24,422 bases of DNA from Carex sylvatica. Its lineage: Eukaryota > Streptophyta > Magnoliopsida > Poales > Cyperaceae. The stretch lies in NCBI GenBank assembly GCA_964058845.1, contig CAXKVR010000790.1, positions 1 to 24,422 of the forward strand, in the 5' to 3' direction. The notes beneath the pieces were generated by a model, which was not told where the DNA came from, made no database searches, and was given only the letters and a program-made list of their open reading frames with translations. The position numbers and the translations under genes are program-made. Shown here piece by piece: positions 18,137-24,422 of the stretch. Each line of letters starts with the position of its first letter. Positions within the stretch are counted from its first letter, which is position 1.

Positions 18137-18550
18137 CAGTACCGTACCAAAGTTATCCACATAGGGTCTGGTACATATATTAAAACCTAAATAGGATGTG
18201 GCCTCTTCATTAATTTAGAAGGATCATTTACTACTGTTTTTATTTACTTAGCTTGTAGTCAAAGAGCCTTAATTAGTTGACCATCCTCATAAAAAAGATA
18301 TACGGACAATTATTGGTTTGAAAATGGATACTATTTTGTCCTTTCTTATATGTTTTTATTTGGTTAATTTGTCTACGTTGAGGAATAATAAAACCGTAGA
18401 AAGGATGTGTGGATATTATTATATAGTGGATTACTTACACCGCTATTGACATATAAAACGGTTGACTTTGAACAACAAAGAATAACACATGTATATAGAA
18501 TCATTACACTATTCTTGTATATATCAATTGCACAACAATTTAATTTGAAA
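18137..18550. repeat. Dispersed repeat, longer paralogue of 5534-5840
   Basis: It begins AACAGTACCGTACCAAAGTT, the uninterrupted version of the site into which the hAT element at 4923 inserted. It continues through GGATGTGGCCTCTTCATTAA, CTTGTAGTCAAAGAGCCTTA and AACAAAGAATAACACATG. It keeps the internal part found alone at 4046-4190. No coding frame was seen. Confidence 0.85.
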
Positions 18551-18689
18551 ATTGGACATAATTAAATAAAATTTGAAAATAAATTAGAATTAATTGACCT
18601 CATTCTTTAAACATCATTTCTGAGTAAGTGGGAATTAAAAAAATTTAGAAAGGCATGAAATTTATTGGGACAGACGGAATTAAAAAATT

Positions 18690-18815
18690 GAGGTTGAACT
18701 TGAGTTGACTTTGCAGCTCGTTGTTACTATCCCAACTCGAGTTGACTCTCTTATTAACTAATGAGCTGAACACGAGTTAAAGGTAACTCGCTCAAACTCA
18801 ACTCATTTACAGTTC
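18690..18815. mobile_element. hAT-like terminal fragment
   Basis: AACTTGAGTTGACTTTG, CAACTCGAGTTGACTC, CTCAAACTCAACTCATTTAC and the end CATTTACAGTTCTA (reverse complement TAGAACTGTAAATG) resemble the TAGGGCTGCAAACGAG end and the sub-terminal CTCGAGTT words of plant hAT miniature elements, as at 7391-8085. The other end is absent. Confidence 0.35.
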
Positions 18816-19850
18816 TAGAAGGAAGAGAAAAAAAAATTTACAAAATAAGAGGTACTTCAAAATTTTCATTAACTTCAAATTCTAAAAGCATAAGAACCTC
18901 TCAAAACAAAAATATATATTTTTAAAAAAAGTTCGAAATAAAATTTTCTGACATAAGCGTGTTACTACCAGATCTGGATTGTATCTTCTATTCAGATTAA
19001 AAGGAAGAGCAATAGGGAAGGGGAAGGACAAGATGGAATTAAACATCGTATACAAACTAAGTTTAATTTTTTTTTATTAATCGGTTGTTTTACCGTTTAA
19101 TCGTCCGTTTGTTTCCGTTTATTTCAATTTGTTCCAGTGAATATTTATTTTTTACATGTACTTTTTTTTTATATGATAATGTGTGATAATAAGTTTTATA
19201 AATCATGTAGTTTTATTTGTGCTTGGACATACATTTAATATTTTATATATATATTTTTTCTTCTTACTTACTTTAAAATTGATTAATACTTTTTGTTATT
19301 TATATATTATCTATATTTCTTAATAATTAGTGATGTAATTTTTATTTAGTATGACATATTTATTTATGAAATTAAGTTGTTATCATAAACTAAATGTATT
19401 GTTTTATTTAGTTTAATGAGTTAGATAATTATTTTCAATAAAATATGATATATATACATAAATTTAATAAAATGTTAAATTATTCGCATAATTTTAATTA
19501 ATTGACCGTATAACATTATTTACAATACTGATTCAACATTATATCACACACTAACCCGCTTGTGTATGCCTGCAATGGAATGGGCTTTTCAAGCCTCTTT
19601 ATTTAAAAAAAAAAAGTCTTCCTTGTATTGCTAAGGTCAGGGTCTGATATATATGCCCTCCACTTCTACTGGCAGCATTTGATGAATTAATTTCGTCCAA
19701 CTGAAATTTACATGACCAAGCCAAGAATGAATTAATCAAATAAATCACCAAATTCATCATTTCTTTTTGAAACTATAATAAATTAAATATTTACAAAGTT
19801 ACAACATACCCCTGGCCTTCTAACATGCACAAGAAAACATCATCTTGATT
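18816..19850. other. AT-rich intergenic DNA, nothing identified
   Basis: The stretch consists of AT-rich sequence with homopolymer runs. I found no open frame of interest, no long inverted repeat and no recognisable element. Confidence 0.45.
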
Positions 19851-19861
19851 CATCAAGAGCT

Positions 19862-20114
19862 GTGCTACAGTGCGGATCGGATCTGTTGCTATCCGTGCTA
19901 CAGTGCGGGAAAGAGAGAAAATAGAAAAAGGGGGCTGCTAGGGTTTTGTTTTGCTCCGATATCAAATAGAAAATGGTTCAAAATGAATTGTAGTTTTATT
20001 TCTTTTCACTTTGGACTTATATAGGCATTACATCTTATCGAAAGGACCCTATAGTTTCTATATAATACAATACATATACATCTCAACATAAATCTCTACA
20101 GAGAATAGGTTACC
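19862..20114 (-). mobile_element. LTR-retrotransposon fragment (LTR end and primer site)
   Basis: On the minus strand, TGATATCGGAGC (19953-19964) matches 10 of 12 bases of the initiator-tRNA-Met primer-binding site TGGTATCAGAGC used by many plant retroelements. It directly follows an LTR-like end (ATTTTCTATT). The putative LTR (about 19968-20114) contains CCTATATAAGTCC as a TATA box. Past the primer site lies a direct repeat GTGCTACAGTGCGG (19862-19875 and 19895-19908), more GC-rich than its surroundings. The element is truncated on both sides, and its LTR is interrupted by a MITE tip at 20115. Confidence 0.45.
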
Positions 20115-20163
20115 ATGCTTTGCAAATTAAAGTGGGTGTTTTAATTTGCACTCATATCTCTAG
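20115..20163. mobile_element. Lone MITE tip
   Basis: ATGCTTTGCAAATTAAAGTG, GGTGTTTTAATTTGCACTC and ATATCTCTAG match the tip of the half element at 4197-4384 (reverse complement) and resemble that of 1531-1893. Only about 49 bp is present, so it is a deletion remnant. Confidence 0.65.
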
Positions 20164-20574
20164 CCCCATTTCCCCTTCACTAAAAGATTCGTTTATGTAT
20201 TGATAGTTGCAAACTTGTAATCCAATTGGCTATTTGGCTTTTCTGAACTTTTCTGATCCAGAAACCTCAAACAATTCAAACTCAAATAATAAATTTGAAG
20301 AACTTAGAATATAAATGATCAAATAATCATCAAGATATCTGAGAAGGGCCTGAAATGACCTTTATCCAGAAAATACACTACAGTACCGAACAGCATACAA
20401 GATTTGGCATCACCTCAAATCAAGTTTATTTTGTATACATTTTAATTAAAAAATTATATAATGTAACTACTCAAACTCTTTGACATGCTCTATTCTTTAG
20501 AATACAAAAAGGAGAAAACAAATGCTCTTTCGTTATTTCCAGATATTGTCGTGATTACTGCAGAAGTACTTATC
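20164..20574. other. Intergenic, downstream of the COQ2-like gene
   Basis: I see no gene or repeat. This is the 3' flank of the minus-strand COQ2-like exons and would hold their 3' UTR. Confidence 0.4.
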
Positions 20575-21653
20575 TCAATATACAATCCTTCCCAGTACCA
20601 TTCCAGCCATAACTATTGCTCCAAACCATTTGTTTGACAAAAATCTGCAAATGAAGTAAAACACAAATTAACCTGTAGCTTAACATTGAATTTTATGGAC
20701 AACTTACTTGCCAGTCATTCAGTTCCCAGCATTTACTGAGTGTTGTTTTGTTTACTTATAAGATGCTTGAATTGAGAGTTATTCTGAATTCTGTTCTTTT
20801 GTTTTTTCCCATCACCCTTTATATGTGCAAAGAATCTTAATTTTATGATATTCAATTTGCTACACCTCCACTGTGTCAAATTAAACTGAGACCTAGGAAA
20901 ATTTCAAATTGTTATGCTGCATTCTAAATGAATCACTATAATGGTTTTGTTCAACCTTTTTATGAATGATCTTACTATTCTTCTGAAAGTGTTTGGAAGT
21001 AATATTTCTGGATTAAACCCTAGAAAATATGCAAAATTATTTATCATATTTCAAACATATAAAATAATAGCTCATAATTTGGTACTTACTTCATAAGACA
21101 ATCAAATCCATTTCACAAGTCAACTGAATATATCTGCCATAATAAGTGTCCAAATGCAGGAATCATAGATAAGTAGAAGGGCCAACCTAACAAAAAAAAA
21201 AGTCAGTTGAATTAGATTTGACATAAAGAATGAGAGAGAATTCATTAATTTGGTATCTTAATATTATCTATAATTCATAAAGCAAATACGGATAATAATA
21301 CTCAAGGAATTTCTTAAGGGATGTTGCTGTCAGTTGAAATAACCCAAAAACTAACAAATTCAGTATGTAAATGCACCACTCGCCAAATAGATTGATTTTA
21401 AGAGCTTAAATTTAACGTTGAAGTCAGTCTTATATTTCTTGAAATTTAGCTCAGAAACTATCTTGATGTACTATATAAATTCATTCTAACTTTATCCATG
21501 CATGAGCACAAATATACCCATATGAGCATTGTAGCCAGCAAACATCAAGCTGCCAATACAAATGGTTGCAAATCCAAGGAGCCAAGTCCTTGTCGAGTCT
21601 CCAAACAACAATGCTGTGGATTTAACTCCTGCCTCCGCATCATCACCTTTATC
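20575..21653 (-). pseudogene. COQ2: 4-hydroxybenzoate polyprenyltransferase, last three exons, with nonsense codon
   Basis: The family (UbiA superfamily, PPT1/COQ2) attaches the polyprenyl tail to 4-hydroxybenzoate in the mitochondrial inner membrane during ubiquinone synthesis. Three minus-strand exons are visible: 21518-21653 (DKGDDAEAGVKSTALLFGDS and on, the end of the second Asp-rich motif and the GVKSTALxFGD signature), 21090-21186 (GWPFYLSM, GHLLWQIYSVDL), and 20575-20644 (FLSNKWFGAIVMAGMVLGR, the last membrane segment). Acceptors and GT donors are intact, and the phases (1, then 2) join exactly where the family expects. In the middle exon the residue after SVDL is TGA (21113-21115), where relatives have Ser; the frame then continues as NGFDCLMK. 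Translation would stop about 32 residues early. No upstream exon is visible to the window end. It is probably a pseudogene, or possibly an allele with a shortened C-terminus. Confidence 0.85.
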
Positions 21654-21659
21654 CTGCTT

Positions 21660-22045
21660 TTTTTTTTAAAAAAAAATAGAAAATAGGCTTCAAATTAAGA
21701 TTGAAATATTCCAATTTAACAATATATCATGTACAGTATTCGATCTTTGTTTTGGATGTTCTTTTTTATGTAAGAATTTATCTGCTCAGAGTTTAGTGCT
21801 AGGTTTAAACTTTGTATTATTCAGGATAGCAAATTTACCAATGTTGTTATAGATATGCATGAAATTAATTAGTAATTAAGACATAATAGGTTTATTATCA
21901 TCTAGTTGGCACAAGAATCCAGGTAAAGTTATCATAAATTAGGCTTGGAAGTCGAAACGGTTTTTAATGTGAAATAACAGTTATGGGCTATACCAAACAG
22001 ATCTTCTTACATTTCTTACTTTAAAGTGCCATAAGCACAAATTGA
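21660..22045. other. No coding sequence; upstream intron or flank of the COQ2-like exons
   Basis: The minus strand here should contain the preceding COQ2 exon or its intron. I see a poly-A/T tract at about 21657-21678 next to the acceptor and otherwise AT-rich DNA with no coding match. Confidence 0.4.
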
Positions 22046-22201
22046 TATGTTTTTTGCTATAAATGTGGCACAGCTGTTCACCCCAATTGCATGGACGCAG
22101 ATCCGGTGAATGACGCTTGTCTGATTAAGTGGGAGTGTCATGCGTGCGTCCGCCGAGCTAAGGAAAAGAAGGGAGCAAGTTCCTCAGCTCGTAAGCCTTA
22201 G
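22046..22201 (+). pseudogene. Half PHD-like zinc-finger exon
   Basis: The frame reads CYKCGTAVHPNC, then 14 residues, then WECHAC, followed by a basic tail (VRRAKEKKG, then a Ser-rich end) and TAG. C-x2-C-x4-H-x2-C ... W-x-C-x2-C is the second half of a PHD finger, a fold that usually reads histone tails. A TGA at 22043-22045 closes the frame upstream, so the first half is missing or lies in an earlier exon; CACAG at 22069-22073 could be an acceptor. A donor-like GTAAGC stands at 22191, but joining it to the acceptor before 22363 shifts the frame into a stop. I do not recognise the protein. It may be a gene relic or transposon cargo. Confidence 0.35.
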
Positions 22202-22363
22202 TCTAGATTGCATTCAGTTGTAGTTTTTATGTTGTTTTATTTTAAGAACTCTATGGTATTGTACTATTTTCGGTTGTATCTGGATTTTCTTAATTTATGT
22301 TATACTATGTACATTTCTGTTTATGGGTTGTATTGTTTTATGTTTGTTTTGTTGTTGAACAGG

Positions 22364-22600
22364 ATGAACGATAGTTCAATAAGTGGACATGGCAATAAAG
22401 GGGAAGAAGAATGTCACTGTAAATTCTGTTTTCTTAGGAAAAGACTTGGTCCACAACCTATTGTTCATCATCTCCTTTCAGACGATGATTTTATTGAAAA
22501 TCTATACGGATTTGGTCTGAAAAAAAAAATTGATGAAGACCCTCCAACTTCAGACGATGACTTTGTTCCGTGTACTTATACTGGTAAGGCGAGCACATAG
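22364..22600 (+). CDS. Unknown small acidic protein frame, Lys/Ala-rich tail after a stop
   Basis: A T-rich intron-like stretch ends with GTTGAACAG at 22354-22362, and a frame opens at ATG 22364 (78 codons plus stop). It contains CHCKFC, a basic FLRKR, two SDDDF motifs (LLSDDDFIENLYGFG and TSDDDFVPC), then TAG at 22598-22600. The same frame stays open for 32 more codons to TAA at 22697-22699, encoding a Lys/Ala-rich tail of repeated AAKK and GKKSAGKKP units like a nuclear or DNA-binding extension. The stop therefore looks like a point mutation, and the ancestral product may have been about 110 residues or more. The longer frame from 22208 is mostly intron-like. No known family is recognised; it may belong with the zinc-finger exon upstream. 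Confidence 0.35.
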   Translation: MNDSSISGHGNKGEEECHCKFCFLRKRLGPQPIVHHLLSDDDFIENLYGFGLKKKIDEDPPTSDDDFVPCTYTGKAST

Positions 22601-22951
22601 TCGGGTATCACTATTCAGAAGTTGGCTGCTAAGAAGACTGTTGGTAAGAAGTCAGCTGGTAAGAAGCCGGCTGATAACAAGTCGGCTGCTAAGAAATAAG
22701 ATATTCAATTCATCAATTTAGTTTTTCTGTTGTAAGATGTTTTGTAATGTATTTTATCATAATTGTCAGACAATTTATCATTTATCTCCAAATTAATTGT
22801 TTAATATGCTAGAAAGTGTAGTTCTAAAATAGTCTAACAAAGTCCAAAATTAATATTAAAGATCAACAATACACTTAGGAAAAGAATACAATTAAAGTTC
22901 ATAACTTAGTTTAAACCAAACAAATAAGTTCACACAAGCAAAATAACAAAT

Positions 22952-23113
22952 TTATCTACCACGACGTCTCAATAAACCTAAAAAACGACTAGATTTTCTG
23001 GTACCAGCTGCAAGTGCGGCATTACTTGTAGATGTTTGGCTACTAAATGATTGGCTCGCAAGAGGGAGTTTGTGTTCTACCAGTTGCTTCAGCAACAACT
23101 CTAGGATTTTTTC
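22952..23113 (-). pseudogene. Short Ser/Arg-rich minus-strand frame, possible last exon
   Basis: A 53-codon minus-strand frame without its own ATG follows a TGA. It reads EKILELLLKQLVEHKLPL, a Ser/Thr-rich stretch, then ends TRKSSRFLGLLRRRGR and TAA. An AG at its 5' edge would allow splicing. The basic C-terminus and Ser/Thr-rich middle look protein-like rather than random, but no family is recognised and no partner exon was found. Confidence 0.2.
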
Positions 23114-23472
23114 TCATTGTGTTCGTTTATGACATCTGAATATAACAACACAATTCCGTTATTATTTGTTGAACTATAAAAAAAATGAGATTTAGAAATA
23201 AATAAAAAGGGCTAAAAAATAGAAGAAATGGAGGTATCTAAGGAAGAATGAAATGGAGGCAAAAAAAAAATGATGCTCACGGCTTCTGATTGAAATGAGA
23301 TTAAAAGAAATGTAAGAAAAAATGAAATTAAAAGAGATTGAATTGGGCTTAGCCATATGGGCCGAATTAAGTTGAAGTTAATTGCTCCAAATTTCGGCAG
23401 TGTTGAAGAAAAGAAAAAGGCGCTACTTTTGCTTCTCATTTAAATTGACGTGAGGCCCCCACATCCCTTCAA

Positions 23473-23477
23473 CCAAT
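23473..23477 (+). promoter_or_regulatory. CCAAT-box candidate
   Basis: AACCAATCA lies about 320 bp upstream of the TATA box at 23795, in a stretch that is less AT-rich than the rest of the window. The distance is large for a functional CCAAT box. Confidence 0.25.
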
Positions 23478-23794
23478 CAACACAGCCTCTGCGCATTCAA
23501 ATGAACCAGCGCCTAATTCCTTGCTCAAAACCCGATTCATAAAAGACCATGCTGAAATTCTCTACAGGGTTCACAGTGCCGAATCCATATGGTTTAAAGG
23601 CATCTTCTCCTCCAGCTTTCCAACGGCTCAACGAGAAAAGGACAACAAAAGATGGAAGGACACGGCCAGCTGTTAAGATGCCTTTTATTCCCCACCTCCT
23701 TCAAATACAACGGTGTGATTAAATCAAGGGAGGAGATCGCGCCAGCTATCCGACCCCTGCTACTAAAACCCTAGCTCCAAGCCCTTGCCTAGCC

Positions 23795-23802
23795 TATATA
23801 AA
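23795..23802 (+). promoter_or_regulatory. TATA box of a downstream transcript or LTR
   Basis: GCCTATATAAACAGCCC is a strong plant TATA box. A start about 30 bp downstream would give a C- and A-rich leader (CACAATACACACCACC and on) with a CACCTA tandem repeat at about 23899-23931. Confidence 0.6.
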
Positions 23803-24422
23803 CAGCCCTGTTGAAGGAAGGAGAACCCATAACCTACAAACACAATACACACCACCTCTAGGCTCTAGGAGAGAGATCCACCAACACCCACATACACACA
23901 CCTACACCTACACCTACACCTGCGCCATTAACCCTCTCAATATACACAACTCCATCTCTATACCATACACAAAACTCTAATCTGAAAACCGGCCTCTAAA
24001 ATAGCCACAACTCCATACAACCCGATACCTAAAGAATAGAATAGGTAGGAGCTTGTTCTCTTGCATTAGGAAAGCTTTGAAAGTCTCGATGTAATACCAT
24101 GAATCAATGAAAAGGCTCCTTATTAGGAGATTGAAATCTTTTGTTTATTATCTCATCTTTCTACCATTGTCTTGTTCTTTTAATTGCTATTATTCTTCGG
24201 TCTTTGTTTGGTTCGATTGAGCATCTTTGTTCCTTTCTTTTCTGTTTTCGTTATATGTAATAAAAGGTAGTTCAGATCCTAATTGCAATCATAATCATGA
24301 ATCTGAGTTCTCCAAATAAACAACTCATCTCCTTGCTACGAATTGACAATGTAGTATTGGATCTATAAATAAACGAGATGAGGGGACCAAAATACCGAAA
24401 ACAACTTGACTAGTTGATGCTG
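23803..24422 (+). other. Long non-coding leader or LTR, cut by the window end
   Basis: After the TATA box there are 600 bases with no useful open frame: a C-rich leader, short ATG frames that close at once, and a T-rich stretch after 24140. Two readings fit: a promoter with a long 5' UTR and first intron of a gene beyond the window, or an LTR (promoter plus untranslated R-U5) of a retrotransposon continuing past 24422. No second LTR or primer site is visible, so I cannot decide. Confidence 0.4.

Noticed and set aside
21498..21686. Plus-strand frame of 62 codons
   Set aside because: It is the antisense shadow of the COQ2-like exon at 21518-21653, whose minus-strand translation matches the family.
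22208..22363. 5' part of the 130-codon plus frame starting at 22208
   Set aside because: It is T-rich, hydrophobic by composition, and ends in a good splice acceptor (GTTGAACAG). It looks like intron; only the part from 22364 looks protein-like.
23212..23439. Minus-strand frame of 75 codons rich in Phe, Ser and Ile
   Set aside because: It is complementary to a purine-rich stretch; the apparent membrane-like sequence is explained by base composition, and no leader or family match is visible.

Overview
The window looks like nuclear DNA from a flowering plant, most likely a eudicot. It is strongly AT-rich, the genes are split by short AT-rich GT-AG introns, and most of the sequence is nested miniature transposons, solo-LTR remnants and simple repeats. 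I cannot name the species. No tRNA, rRNA, CRISPR array or prokaryotic feature was seen.

Only two recognisable protein genes are present. At 12.7-15.1 kb (+) is a complete four-exon cytokinin oxidase/dehydrogenase (CKX) gene. Its spliced frame is 1563 nt (520 aa), with a signal peptide, the FAD-linking GHS motif, the catalytic Asp and the C-terminal GQQIF motif. At 20.6-21.7 kb (-) are the last three exons of a plant 4-hydroxybenzoate polyprenyltransferase (COQ2/PPT1-like) gene of ubiquinone synthesis. All splice phases are intact, but an in-frame TGA in the penultimate exon would remove the last transmembrane segment, and no upstream exons are visible, so it is probably a pseudogene. Minor coding traces are half a PHD-like zinc finger followed by an acidic then Lys/Ala-rich frame (22.0-22.7 kb), a short Ser/Arg-rich minus-strand frame (22.95-23.1 kb), and a promoter plus first-exon-like relic (8.4-8.55 kb).

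Layout: 0.3-4.4 kb is a cluster of foldback MITEs sharing one palindromic core, several nested in one another. 4.9-5.5 kb is a hAT-type MITE with a perfect 8-bp target duplication. 6.4-7.3 kb is a solo LTR with a 5-bp target duplication. 7.4-8.1 kb is a second hAT-like element. 9.6-10.2 kb is a more GC-rich unassigned block. 10.3-12.55 kb duplicates much of 1.66-3.8 kb but lacks two of its MITEs, which gives clean empty sites, and its last part forms the CKX upstream region. 15.55-15.95 kb is an intact MITE with a 9-bp target duplication. 17.14-17.92 kb is a large inverted repeat. 18.14-18.55 kb is a paralogue of 5.53-5.84 kb and holds the hAT empty site. 19.86-20.16 kb is an LTR-retroelement fragment. 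23.46-24.42 kb is a promoter or LTR-like region with a TATA box and a long non-coding leader.

The genes do not form a functional unit. CKX degrades cytokinins in the secretory pathway or apoplast, and COQ2 acts in mitochondria. The main interest is the transposon history around CKX: paired filled and empty sites allow insertions and duplications to be ordered from the window alone.
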